A DNA stretch of 49,916 nucleotides, from NCBI RefSeq assembly GCF_900476375.1, contig NZ_UPPP01000081.1, positions 1 to 49,916 of the forward strand, read 5' to 3'. The notes under the pieces are model-generated. The model was not told where the DNA came from and searched no databases. It worked only from the letters and a program-made list of their open reading frames with translations. The DNA is from Allolucifera butyrica. GTDB taxonomy: Bacteria > Bacillota > Negativicutes > Sporomusales > UPPP01. Shown piece by piece: positions 17,129-24,792 of this stretch; position 1 is the first letter of the stretch; the number at the start of each line of letters is the position of its first letter. The translations under genes and the position numbers were made by a program.

Positions 17129-18185
17129 GTTTGCTTTGCTTCGATGCGCCGGGGCCGTCCTGAGCAATTGCTACTTCGGCTTCGCCAAATGTTTTCATAT
17201 CATTCAGCACATGCAATCCGGCATTGATGAGGGACATGCCCAGCACGGCCCCCGTGCCTTCTCCCAACTGCAGGTCAAGATGAAGGTAGGCGGGAACCCC
17301 GATCCGTTCCAACGCAGCCTTATGACCCGGTTCCGGGGCAAAATGGGAACCTATCAGATATTCTTTGGCGGCGGGGGCCAGCTTGACAGCCAGCAGGGCG
17401 GCGGCGGCAGTGGGCAGTCCGTCGAGAACAACGGCGGCCCGGTAGGCAGCCGCGCCCAGAATCACGCCGGCCAAGGCGCCGATTTCAAATCCGCCGACTC
17501 TGGCTAATACCTCAATGGAATCACCGGGGTCCGGCTGATTTACGGATAAGGCGGTTTCGACGAGGTCGATTTTCCGCTGCCGGGCTGCGTCCGGTTTCTC
17601 GCAGGCAGGCCGGCCGCAGTAACAGGCGATAACAGCTGTACTGGCTATCGCATTGGCGACGCCGATTTCTCCCAGGCCGATAACCTGAGTACCGGCGGTA
17701 ATTTCCTCCCGGGCAATCCGGATGCCTGTTTCGATGGCGGCAACCGCCTGCTCCCGGGTCATGGCGGGTCCGCCTGTAATATCTTTTGTACCGTAAGCCA
17801 GTTTGGCCTGGCGCAGCTGGGGCATCCCGGCCATATCCGCTGCGATGCCCATATCGACAGGGACCAGATTGGCGGCGACATGCCCGGCAAAGGTATTGAT
17901 TGCGGCACAGCCGCGGCAGATATTTTCCATTCTCCGGGCGGTTGAAAACGGAGGCGGCTGACTGGGGTCCCGGACGGCAACACCGTGGTCGGCGGCCATT
18001 AGGACAATGCTCTTCTTTAAGGACCGGGGCCGGGCATTCCCTGTAATTCCAGCCATTTTCCGGGCCAGGTATTCTAACCCGTGCAAACTGTTGAGCGGTT
18101 TGGTTAAATTATCAAGCCGAAGCTGGCAGCGGTCCATGGTTTCAGTGTTCAGCGCCCCGATAGCGGCAATAGCATCCTGGATCAT
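17115..18185 (-). CDS. arsB: CobT-family phosphoribosyltransferase, divergent partner subunit (ArsB-like)
   Basis: 356 residues. The overall CobT fold is clear (MAADHGVA, AYGTKDITGGPAMTREQA, NQPDPGD, VGGFEIGALAGVILGAAAYRAAVVLDG, LGSHFAPEPGH-type region, LQLGEGTGA), but standard motifs are changed: SLGRLE has become SLHGLE, the SAYPxxxTxQM lower-ligand region is DPSQPPPFSTARRM, and GEMGIGNTT is GEIGVANAI. The glutamates equivalent to the catalytic pair of Salmonella CobT (Glu174, Glu317) are kept as Glu173 and Glu309. Start ATG 18185 (after GAGGAGG) gives a 4-nt ATGA overlap with the upstream cobT-like stop, so the two are translationally coupled. Known biology: ArsAB of Sporomusa ovata, a heterodimer of two CobT homologues, activates phenol and p-cresol for phenolyl cobamides. 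This pair fits; the A/B naming is by gene order. Confidence 0.75.
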   Translation of the reverse strand: MIQDAIAAIGALNTETMDRCQLRLDNLTKPLNSLHGLEYLARKMAGITGNARPRSLKKSIVLMAADHGVAVRDPSQPPPFSTARRMENICRGCAAINTFAGHVAANLVPVDMGIAADMAGMPQLRQAKLAYGTKDITGGPAMTREQAVAAIETGIRIAREEITAGTQVIGLGEIGVANAIASTAVIACYCGRPACEKPDAARQRKIDLVETALSVNQPDPGDSIEVLARVGGFEIGALAGVILGAAAYRAAVVLDGLPTAAAALLAVKLAPAAKEYLIGSHFAPEPGHKAALERIGVPAYLHLDLQLGEGTGAVLGMSLINAGLHVLNDMKTFGEAEVAIAQDGPGASKQSKHVRD

Positions 18186-19255
18186 AATACAGTTCCCTCC
18201 TCGTTGCGGCAAGTTGTGGCGGAATCGAAGACGGCGGTCTGATGAAAAGTTTTTATGGCTATATTCAACATATCCACCACCAGAGAAGCGCCAATCGCTT
18301 CTCCTAAACGGATCCCCATGTCCACACAGGGGGTAAGGCCGAGATGGCTGAGGGCGTTACTATGAGCCGGTTCGCCGGATAAGTGGGATGCCAGGATAAA
18401 GTCTTTGCTTAACGGCGCCACGGCATGAGCGATGAGGGCGGACGCCGTTGTATTCAGGCCGTCGATGACGACGGGGCAGCGGTTGGCTGCAGCGCCAAGT
18501 ACGACGCCGGCCAACGCACCGAGTTCAAAGCCGCCGATTTTGCTTAAAACGTCAAGACCATCGCCGGGATCAGGCTGATTCTTCTCCAGGCCCCGGCGGA
18601 CAACCTCAATCTTTACTTTGAGACGGCTATCGGAGATGCCGGTGCCGCGGCCGGTGGCCTGTTCGGGCGAAATGCCGGTAAAGGCGGCTACCATGGCGGC
18701 GCTGGCAGTGGTGTTGCCAATGCCCATTTCCCCCAGACTAAAACAGTTGTATCCATGTTTGAGCCGGTCATTTACGACTTCAATGCCGGTCTCCAAGGCT
18801 TGAATTGCCTGTTCCCGGGTCATAGCCGGTCCCTGAGTGAAATCCCGGGTGCCGTAAGCAATTTTTCGCTGCCATAGGCCCGGCAGATGCGACAAATCGG
18901 CGGCAACCCCCACATCGATCACAACGATATCGGCGCCGCAAAAATTGGCCAGGGCGTTGGCGCTGGCTCCCTGGGTAAGCAAATAGTTGGCGGTCATTTG
19001 CGCCGTAGTTTCGATGGGATAAGCACTGATTCCCAATTTGGCCACTCCGTGGTCGGCAGCGGTCATGACGATGCAATTATGCGGTGCCGCTAATTTGACT
19101 TGTTCCGTTATTCCCGCGTATTGTTTGACCATATCCTCCAGGCGGCCGAGACTGCCCACCGGTTTAGCCAGGTTATCCAGGCGTTGTTGAACTTTTTTCA
19201 TGCAATCGTTGTTTAAAGGAGCAATTTTTGCTAACGTTTCTTGCAGTAAATGCAT
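18182..19255 (-). CDS. arsA: CobT-family nicotinate nucleotide:base phosphoribosyltransferase (ArsA-like)
   Basis: 357 residues and close to canonical CobT: KPVGSLGRLE (31-40), TAADHGVAKLGISAYP (65-80), TTAQM (83-87), GEMGIGNTT (175-183, catalytic Glu176), NQPDPGD, GGFELGALAGVVLGAAANRCPVVIDG, and RLGEAIGAS (Glu319 at the place of Salmonella Glu317). It transfers phosphoribose from nicotinate mononucleotide to the lower-ligand base of a cobamide, in the cytoplasm. Because a second, divergent CobT homologue overlaps its end, the pair is best read as ArsAB, which in Sporomusa attaches phenolics through oxygen. An ordinary CobT duplicated in place is the main alternative. Start ATG follows GGGAGG. 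No cobalamin riboswitch and no other cob gene is seen around it. Confidence 0.8.
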   Translation of the reverse strand: MHLLQETLAKIAPLNNDCMKKVQQRLDNLAKPVGSLGRLEDMVKQYAGITEQVKLAAPHNCIVMTAADHGVAKLGISAYPIETTAQMTANYLLTQGASANALANFCGADIVVIDVGVAADLSHLPGLWQRKIAYGTRDFTQGPAMTREQAIQALETGIEVVNDRLKHGYNCFSLGEMGIGNTTASAAMVAAFTGISPEQATGRGTGISDSRLKVKIEVVRRGLEKNQPDPGDGLDVLSKIGGFELGALAGVVLGAAANRCPVVIDGLNTTASALIAHAVAPLSKDFILASHLSGEPAHSNALSHLGLTPCVDMGIRLGEAIGASLVVDMLNIAIKTFHQTAVFDSATTCRNEEGTVL

Positions 19256-19388
19256 TCAGTACCTCCCTGTTTATAAAGACCAGTTTTTTAGTTTTCACCG
19301 CGTTTTATGATGTTCGGACTGAAACGGCTAATATCCTTTGATAATTTTTACGTCCGCCGGATAAATTATTACCGTTTTATAGCCGTGA

Positions 19389-19508
19389 TGCTCCATCGTT
19401 GCCACTTACACTCCGTTTATGACAAGGCGATTAAGTGGACAGAAGGTCATTATTCGCGCCCTGCGCCCTGAGCTATGAGCCGAAAAACCGCGTTAGCGGT
19501 TTTTCCTA
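19389..19508. repeat. Diverged copy of intergenic repeat family B
   Basis: Shares CTCCATCGTTGCCACTTACACTCCG, TATGACAAGGCGAT and the AGCCGAAAAACCGC...GCGGTTTTTC end with family B, but the left stem arm is replaced. Confidence 0.6.
19483..19504. terminator. Terminator hairpin at the end of the MocR-type gene
   Basis: AAAAACCGC (19483-19491), loop GTTA, GCGGTTTTT (19496-19504); read on the minus strand it follows the regulator stop at 19506 within 2 nt, and it can work in both directions. It is the terminal hairpin of the repeat B copy. Confidence 0.75.
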
Positions 19509-21017
19509 GATAATCGGCCGCCGGGATAAATTGTCCCGGCTGTTGGCCGGTTTATTTTTTTCCAAGCCCGCAAGACATTTTGCCAGTCGCTTGATGCCAT
19601 CGGTTGATAGATCCCGGGAATGGGTGGCGAAGCAGAAACGAAATTCGTGAGTTCCCCCTGCATCGGCATAGAAGGCTTCCCCGGGGACGAAAGTGACGCC
19701 GGTTTTAGCGGTTTCATGCAGTAAAGAGCGGGAAGTAACTCCTTCCGGGAGACTGCACCACAAATAAAAACCTCCTTCCGGTTCCCGGAATGAAATCTGG
19801 CCGTTGCTAAAGCGGCGGAGAGCATGGACGGCGCTGTCGCGCCGTTTTTTGTATTCCTGACGGATATGGCGGAGATGGTTGGCGAGGAGGCCTTCTTGTA
19901 AAAAGTGATGCAGCAGCCATTGTGACAGGTTGGAACTATGCAGGTCGACATATTGTTTTTCCAGGGCAACCCGGTCAATTACTTTTTCCGGTGCAATCAT
20001 CCAGCCCGTACGCAGACCGGGAAAAAGGACCTTGGAAAAGGTGCCGAGGTATATTACACAGCCGTAGTCATCCAGGGCTTTTAAGGATGGCGGCGGCTGT
20101 GAGCCATAATACAGTTCACTGTAAGGGTCGTCTTCCACGATTGCCAGGCGGTGTTTGGCCGCCAGTTGCAATAACGATTTACGCTCCTCCAGGGGTACCA
20201 CCTGCCCGGTTGGATTTTGAAAGGTTGGCAGCATATAGAGGAGTTTGGGACGATAGCGTATCAGGTAATCTTCCAACAGGTTCAGGGGAAATGCGCCGGC
20301 AATTGGCAAGGTTAAAATACGGGCGCCGGCGGCCTGAAAGATTTGAATTGCGCCCAGATAGGTAGGAGATTGTACGACGACATAATCGCCGGGGGACAGG
20401 AACACTTTGGCGATAAGATAAAGCCCCTGCTGGGATCCGGATACAATCATGGTATTATTTTGACCGGTTTGTACTCCCTGCTGGTTCATTAGAGAAACCA
20501 CATCCCGGCGCAGTGAGGTGCTGCCCTCGGTCGGGATATGCCCCAGCTCGAAATTGTTTAACTTTCTCTGATAGCGCAGAAACAGTTCCTGAAACAGATC
20601 GGTGGGATAGAGCCGGGGATCCGGCATGCCGGCGGCAAAGGAGACGGTATTGCCGGTAATTTCAACGGATATCAGTTCCCGTATCAGAGAAACCATGGTG
20701 GTCTGCGGCGGTGGAACAAAGAGCTGGGACCAGGGGACACCGGTGGGTGACGGGTTAATGGCTGCCGCCACGTAGGTGCCGCTGCCCATTTTGGTTTTGA
20801 CCATACCTGATTGTTCTAATTGACGGTAAGCGTTAATGGCCGTGGTACGGCTGACACCGTAAAGAGCCGCCAGTTCCCTTTCCGGCGGCAGACGGGTGCC
20901 TTCCGGCAGCAGCTGCGCCATTATCTTGTTTTGAATGGTGTTGGCAATCTGCAGATACATAGGAATGGAAGATTTAGGGGTGATTTGTTGATCGGAAAGT
21001 ATTTTGGCTATATCCAT
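19506..21017 (-). CDS. MocR/PdxR-type regulator: GntR DNA-binding domain fused to aminotransferase domain
   Basis: 503 residues from ATG at 21017 (GGAGG upstream on the minus strand); the frame stays open further upstream to 21158 but that part overlaps the divergent promoter region. N-terminal winged helix of GntR type (about residues 20-85: IPMYLQIANTIQNKIMAQLLPEGTRLPPERELAALYGVSRTTAINAYRQL), then a fold-type I PLP domain with the lysine in YLGTFSKVLFPGLRTGW and substrate-binding Arg in FRFCFA. MocR proteins bind PLP or PLP-adducts and control adjacent genes. Here the divergent neighbour is azlCD (branched-chain amino acid export), making an amino acid-linked effector plausible. An inverted repeat in the intergenic region is a candidate operator. 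Confidence 0.88.
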   Translation of the reverse strand: MDIAKILSDQQITPKSSIPMYLQIANTIQNKIMAQLLPEGTRLPPERELAALYGVSRTTAINAYRQLEQSGMVKTKMGSGTYVAAAINPSPTGVPWSQLFVPPPQTTMVSLIRELISVEITGNTVSFAAGMPDPRLYPTDLFQELFLRYQRKLNNFELGHIPTEGSTSLRRDVVSLMNQQGVQTGQNNTMIVSGSQQGLYLIAKVFLSPGDYVVVQSPTYLGAIQIFQAAGARILTLPIAGAFPLNLLEDYLIRYRPKLLYMLPTFQNPTGQVVPLEERKSLLQLAAKHRLAIVEDDPYSELYYGSQPPPSLKALDDYGCVIYLGTFSKVLFPGLRTGWMIAPEKVIDRVALEKQYVDLHSSNLSQWLLHHFLQEGLLANHLRHIRQEYKKRRDSAVHALRRFSNGQISFREPEGGFYLWCSLPEGVTSRSLLHETAKTGVTFVPGEAFYADAGGTHEFRFCFATHSRDLSTDGIKRLAKCLAGLEKNKPANSRDNLSRRPII

Positions 21018-21036
21018 TTGCGCTATTTCCTCCAAT

Positions 21037-21072
21037 ATATCCAAATTGGGGTTAATTTTTATAATTGGATAT
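21037..21072. promoter_or_regulatory. Candidate operator between MocR-type gene and azlCD
   Basis: Inverted repeat ATATCCAA (21037-21044) / TTGGATAT (21065-21072), with 20 nt between arms, placed between the two divergent starts and overlapping the azlCD -35 region. Paired sites of this type are usual for MocR regulators; binding is inferred. Confidence 0.45.
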
Positions 21073-21100
21073 TTACGCTGTTTTTCCTTTCCGTTATGAT
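21072..21100 (+). promoter_or_regulatory. Candidate sigma-A promoter for azlCD
   Basis: TTTACG at 21072-21077 and TATGAT at 21095-21100, 17-nt spacer, 35 nt before the azlC start. Confidence 0.6.
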
Positions 21101-21134
21101 AAAGAAATAATAAAAAATGGGGAGGATGAAAGCC

Positions 21135-21830
21135 ATGGATAGAACCAGGGAATTGCAACAGGGAATACTGGAAACGGTTCCGCTTATATTTGGCATCATG
21201 CCCTTTGGCATTACCTTCGGGGTGATGGGATTGACGGCCGGGTTAACGCCGGCGGAGGTTATGTTGATGTCGGTATTGGTATTTGCCGGCGCGGCGCAGT
21301 TTGTTGCTGTGAGTATGATTGCCGCCGGGATTCACGCCTGGGTAATGATCGTGCTTACAACCCTTTTGATTAATTTGCGGCACCTGCTGATGGGTGCATC
21401 CCTGGCTCCGTATTTGACCCGGCTGCCGGCGGGAGCGCAGGCTTTTTTAGCTTTTCACATGGCCGATGAAACGTATATGGTCACCGTGAACCGCGCCGAG
21501 CGGGCGGGCTATTCACCCTGGTTTCAACTGGGCACAAATTTGACAGGTTACGCGACCTGGCTGATATCGACAATGCTGGGACTTGAACTGGGAAAATATA
21601 TTGGCGACCCGCTAAGATGGGGTCTGGATTTTGCCATGCCGGCGACTTTTTTGGCCATGCTGGTGCCGCGGCTGCAGGACCGGACCGGCATAATCGTCTC
21701 TGCTGTGGCGGCGTTTACGGCTATCGGAGGTGCAGTGTATCTGCCGGGGAAATGGTATATCTTACTGGCCACTTTGGCGGCCTGCCTGACCGGTATCTGG
21801 CTGGAAAGGGGTGAGGTATATGAGGACTGA
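21135..21830 (+). CDS. azlC: AzlC-family branched-chain amino acid exporter, large subunit
   Basis: 231 residues from ATG at 21135, preferred because GGGGAGG (21119-21125) is 9 nt upstream; ATGs at 21117 and 21126 fall in or next to this ribosome binding site. The N-terminal PLIFGIMPFGITFGVMGLTAGL and VFAGAAQFVAVSM, with INLRHLLMGASLAPYL, are AzlC hallmarks; about seven hydrophobic segments follow. AzlC with the small AzlD subunit forms a membrane exporter for branched-chain amino acids and toxic analogues. The azlD gene overlaps its end. A MocR-type regulator is transcribed divergently and probably controls it. Confidence 0.9.
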   Translation: MDRTRELQQGILETVPLIFGIMPFGITFGVMGLTAGLTPAEVMLMSVLVFAGAAQFVAVSMIAAGIHAWVMIVLTTLLINLRHLLMGASLAPYLTRLPAGAQAFLAFHMADETYMVTVNRAERAGYSPWFQLGTNLTGYATWLISTMLGLELGKYIGDPLRWGLDFAMPATFLAMLVPRLQDRTGIIVSAVAAFTAIGGAVYLPGKWYILLATLAACLTGIWLERGEVYED

Positions 21831-22143
21831 AATGATGAACATTATTTTGGGAATGGCGGCAGTAACCTATCTAACGCGGGCTCTCGCCTTCGCCGTATTT
21901 AACAAAACCGGCATTTCTCCCGCAGTGGCCCGGTGGTTGAAGCACGTTCCTACAGGCATGCTGACGGCTCTGATTGCGCCGGCCTTATTGCTGCCGCACG
22001 GAACTATGGAAGTCAGCCTGGAAAATCACTACTTACTGGCCGGCGCGATTGCCGTATTGGCGGCTTACCGTTTTAATAATGTGCTTTGGACAATGGGACT
22101 GGGATTATTGGCAATGATTTTATTGCGGGTCTGTTTCTCTTAA
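21820..22143 (+). CDS. azlD: AzlD-family branched-chain amino acid exporter, small subunit
   Basis: 107 residues from ATG at 21820, 11 nt inside the end of azlC, with GGGGTGAGG upstream. Four hydrophobic segments; VTYLTRALAFAVF and LKHVPTGMLTALIAPALL match the AzlD pattern of a conserved threonine-arginine helix and proline-containing helix. Partner of AzlC in the same operon. No clear terminator follows; the peroxiredoxin gene starts about 80 nt later. Confidence 0.88.
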   Translation: MRTEMMNIILGMAAVTYLTRALAFAVFNKTGISPAVARWLKHVPTGMLTALIAPALLLPHGTMEVSLENHYLLAGAIAVLAAYRFNNVLWTMGLGLLAMILLRVCFS

Positions 22144-22221
22144 CTTGGCACAATTTTACCGTGGGGGGGCATAGAATATATTACATAAAGTCTTACTATG
22201 GGTGAAAAAGGGGGATGCATA

Positions 22222-22953
22222 ATGGAGGAATCCGCTGATTTTCACATGCCTTTATTGGGGGACCGGTTTCCGGAAATGCGGGTAAAAACCACCCATGGCT
22301 ATCTTAATTTACCCGGCGATTATACCGGAAAATGGTTTGTCCTGTTCAGCCATCCCGGGGATTTTACCCCTGTTTGCACCACGGAATTCGTTTCTTTTCA
22401 AAAAAGATACCAGGAGTTTTGCCGGCTTAATACGGAGCTGATTGGTCTGTCCGTTGATCAGGTGTACGCCCATCTGAAATGGATCGAGTGGATTCATGAC
22501 CGTCTGGGGGTGTCAATAGCCTTTCCGGTTATTGCCGATGAATTAGGCATAACCGCTAACCGTTTGGGCATGATTCATCCGAAAAAGGGAACGAATACGG
22601 TACGGGCGGTATTTGTAATAGACCATAAAGGAATTATCCGGGCCATTTTATACTATCCCCAGGAAGTAGGTCGCAATATGGGGGAAATCCTGCGGCTGAT
22701 TGATGCATTGCAGACAACCGACCGGTATAGCGTGGCTACACCGGCGAATTGGCCGGCGAATGAGCTGATCGGCAGCGATGTTATTATTCCGCCGCCCACT
22801 ACGGAAGAGGCAGCCCGGGAGCGTCTGGAAAAGGCTGAACAGGGTGAAATGGAATGTTTTGACTGGTGGCTTTGCCATAAAAGTATTAAAAAGTGCGAAA
22901 CGGTTACCGCTTGTGAAAAGCGTCATCCGGCGGCCGGTCCTCCATGCCGCTAG
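22222..22953 (+). CDS. Peroxiredoxin, Prx6 (archaeal 1-Cys-like) type
   Basis: 243 residues from ATG at 22222 (AAAAGGGGGA upstream; ATG 22198 lies before this site). Peroxidatic Cys52 is in [13 protein letters not shown], with the Thr and Arg of the active site ([15 protein letters not shown]). The C-terminal arm [14 protein letters not shown] plus DWWLCHK is the long dimer domain of Prx6-type thioredoxin peroxidases such as those of archaea, where distal cysteines resolve the sulfenic acid. Reduces hydrogen peroxide and organic peroxides in the cytoplasm; useful to an anaerobe. The last 20 residues ([20 protein letters not shown]) add three extra cysteines, which is unusual and could be resolving or metal-binding. 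Monocistronic, with a strong terminator after it and a possible promoter at 22155-22182 (TTTACC, 16 nt, TATATT). Confidence 0.9.
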   Translation: MEESADFHMPLLGDRFPEMRVKTTHGYLNLPGDYTGKWFVLFSHPGDFTPVCTTEFVSFQKRYQEFCRLNTELIGLSVDQVYAHLKWIEWIHDRLGVSIAFPVIADELGITANRLGMIHPKKGTNTVRAVFVIDHKGIIRAILYYPQEVGRNMGEILRLIDALQTTDRYSVATPANWPANELIGSDVIIPPPTTEEAARERLEKAEQGEMECFDWWLCHKSIKKCETVTACEKRHPAAGPPCR

Positions 22954-22962
22954 CGGCACGAT

Positions 22963-23010
22963 ATCATCAAGTAAACCCCGGCTGGGAGTAGCCGGGGTTT
23001 ACTTGATGAT
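22963..23010 (+). terminator. Strong terminator hairpin after the peroxiredoxin gene
   Basis: Perfect 21-bp stem, arms 22963-22983 and 22990-23010 (ATCATCAAGTAAACCCCGG... ), 6-nt loop GGGAGT, followed by AAAATATTTTT. The gap 22954-23336 otherwise contains AT-rich sequence and the fruK promoter. Confidence 0.85.
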
Positions 23011-23223
23011 AAAATATTTTTGATTTCTTAAATAAATATGCAAGATCATGCACGTTAATGAATGATTCTGTTAGTTTGAAGAAGTTTGTAAAATAATATA
23101 AATCAGGAGAAATATTGTCGCCATAAGTTCAGGGTGTGAAATCCGGGTTATGCAGGGAAATTAGGGCCGAAATTATTTATGGGATATACGGCGTATGGAT
23201 TTTTATAAATCTTCTGAAAGTGA

Positions 23224-23252
23224 TTGACAACCAGTGCCATCTCCTTTATAAT
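23224..23252 (+). promoter_or_regulatory. Consensus sigma-A promoter for the fructose operon
   Basis: TTGACA at 23224-23229 and TATAAT at 23247-23252 with 17-nt spacing, a perfect consensus. Such a strong promoter implies repression; GCAT-N6-ATGC (23255-23268) and further ATAAA-rich sequence directly downstream of the -10 box could be the operator. No regulator gene adjoins. Confidence 0.88.
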
Positions 23253-23336
23253 GAGCATAAATAAATGCAAATAAACATAAACGAGCATTGTTTAAAAAGG
23301 TATTGCTCAAATAGGGATACCACCATGAGGTGTAAA

Positions 23337-24320
23337 ATGAAAAAAAAATTGCAGACTACCATTGCAGCCGTTACCTTGAATCCGGCCCTGGATCAGACGG
23401 TTTATTGCGATACGTTCCAATTAGGTCAGGTCAATCGCGTGAGCCGGGACCGGTTTGATGCCGGGGGAAAAGGCATTAATGTTGCCAAAGTTATAACCGC
23501 ACTGGGGTGTACCGCTACGGTTACCGGCTTTTTAGGAAGAGATAATTCTCAATTCTTCAAAAGGTTTTTTCAAAATAAACAGATTCATGACCGTTTCGTC
23601 GAGGTCGAGGGAGCGACCCGGGTTAATATCAAAATTGTGGATGAATCCAATGGCCTGGTAAGTGAAATCAATTTTCCCGGACTGAATTGCTCTCAGGCGG
23701 ATTGCGAGCGGCTGCAGGAGGTTGTCCGTCAACTGGCTGCAGACCATGAACTGTTTATCCTGGCGGGGAGCTTGCCGCAGGGTGCATCCGGCGCTATTTA
23801 CCAGGAATTTATCAAAGTCTTGAATCAGTATGGCTGCAAGGTGTTTCTCGACGCCAGCGGGAATGCGCTGGCCGAAGGAATCAAAGCCGGACCGTATGCC
23901 ATAAAACCTAATCTGCCGGAATTGAGTCAATTGGTGGGGCGTCAATTACGGAATGATGCGGAACTGTTGAAGGCTGTAAATGAATTATTGGCCGGCGGTA
24001 TTCAGCAAGTCGTTGTGTCTCTGGGAGAACGCGGCGCTTTGGCTGCCAGCCGGGATGAGCAGTGGATTGTCCGCCCGCCCAAGGTGAAAGTGGGAAGTAC
24101 GGTGGGGGCGGGAGATGCCATGGTTGCCGGACTGGCGGTCGGGGAAGTCCGGGGGCTGCCTCTGGCCGAACGGGTAAGGCTGGGTACGGCCGCCGCGGCG
24201 GCTTCCGTCGCTCAGCCGGGAACGCAGGCGGCTTCCCAGGCGGATGTAACAACTTTATTAGACTATGTGCAAATCGTAAAACAGGAGGACAATCATGAAA
24301 ATCGTGGACTTATTGAATGA
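23337..24320 (+). CDS. fruK: 1-phosphofructokinase
   Basis: 327 residues from ATG at 23337, preceded by GAGGTG; ATG 23325 is a close alternative. PfkB/ribokinase family: TLNPALDQTVYC and the ligand-binding GGKGINVAKVITALGC near the N-terminus, VSLGERGALAA and the catalytic anion-hole motif STVGAGDAMVAGLAVG near the C-terminus. Phosphorylates fructose 1-phosphate, delivered by the PTS encoded next, to fructose 1,6-bisphosphate. TagC/LacC-type kinases share the fold, but the operon partners identify FruK. Its end overlaps the EIIA gene by 26 nt. Confidence 0.92.
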   Translation: MKKKLQTTIAAVTLNPALDQTVYCDTFQLGQVNRVSRDRFDAGGKGINVAKVITALGCTATVTGFLGRDNSQFFKRFFQNKQIHDRFVEVEGATRVNIKIVDESNGLVSEINFPGLNCSQADCERLQEVVRQLAADHELFILAGSLPQGASGAIYQEFIKVLNQYGCKVFLDASGNALAEGIKAGPYAIKPNLPELSQLVGRQLRNDAELLKAVNELLAGGIQQVVVSLGERGALAASRDEQWIVRPPKVKVGSTVGAGDAMVAGLAVGEVRGLPLAERVRLGTAAAAASVAQPGTQAASQADVTTLLDYVQIVKQEDNHENRGLIE

Positions 24321-24750
24321 AGACCGTATTGTATTAGGAATTGATGCCGCTACCAAGGAAGATGTCTGGCGGATACTGGCGGACACTTTTGTGAAAAGCG
24401 AAGCGGTATCCGACGTGGATGCGTATCTGCAGGATGTGAAAAAAAGGGAGGAACATGGGACGACCGGCGTAGGGTTCGGCATCGCCATCCCTCATGCCAA
24501 ATCCGCCGCGGTAATCAAACCGGCATTGGCCATGGGGAGATTGAAAAATGCCGTAGATGTTCAGTCTTTGGACGGCACCAGAGCGGATTTGTTTTTCTTG
24601 ATTGCTGCTCCGGAGAAGGGGGAAGATATACATTTGCGGGCATTGTCCAAGCTGGCGCGTATGCTGATGCACGAATCTTTTTTGAAGGGGCTGCGGCAGG
24701 CCGCGACAGGACGTGAAGTGCGGGAGGTGATTGAGGCAAACGAAGTGTAG
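24295..24750 (+). CDS. Fructose PTS EIIA component
   Basis: 151 residues, a stand-alone EIIA of the fructose/mannitol type. The phosphorylated histidine is His67 in GFGIAIPHAKS, followed by the conserved LIAAPEKGEDIHLRALSKLARML segment. It receives phosphate from HPr and passes it to the EIIB domain of the next gene. Start ATG follows CAGGAGGACAATC. In many bacteria EIIA is fused to EIIBC as FruA; here it is separate, located between fruK and the EIIBC gene. Confidence 0.92.
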   Translation: MKIVDLLNEDRIVLGIDAATKEDVWRILADTFVKSEAVSDVDAYLQDVKKREEHGTTGVGFGIAIPHAKSAAVIKPALAMGRLKNAVDVQSLDGTRADLFFLIAAPEKGEDIHLRALSKLARMLMHESFLKGLRQAATGREVREVIEANEV

Positions 24751-24792
24751 CTTTAGGGAAAAGGCCAATACCAATTATGAGGAGGGGTTTAG

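Noticed and set aside
19256..19388. Cobalamin riboswitch upstream of the cobT-like pair
   Set aside because: Looked for the B12 box and conserved aptamer segments on the minus strand and found none.
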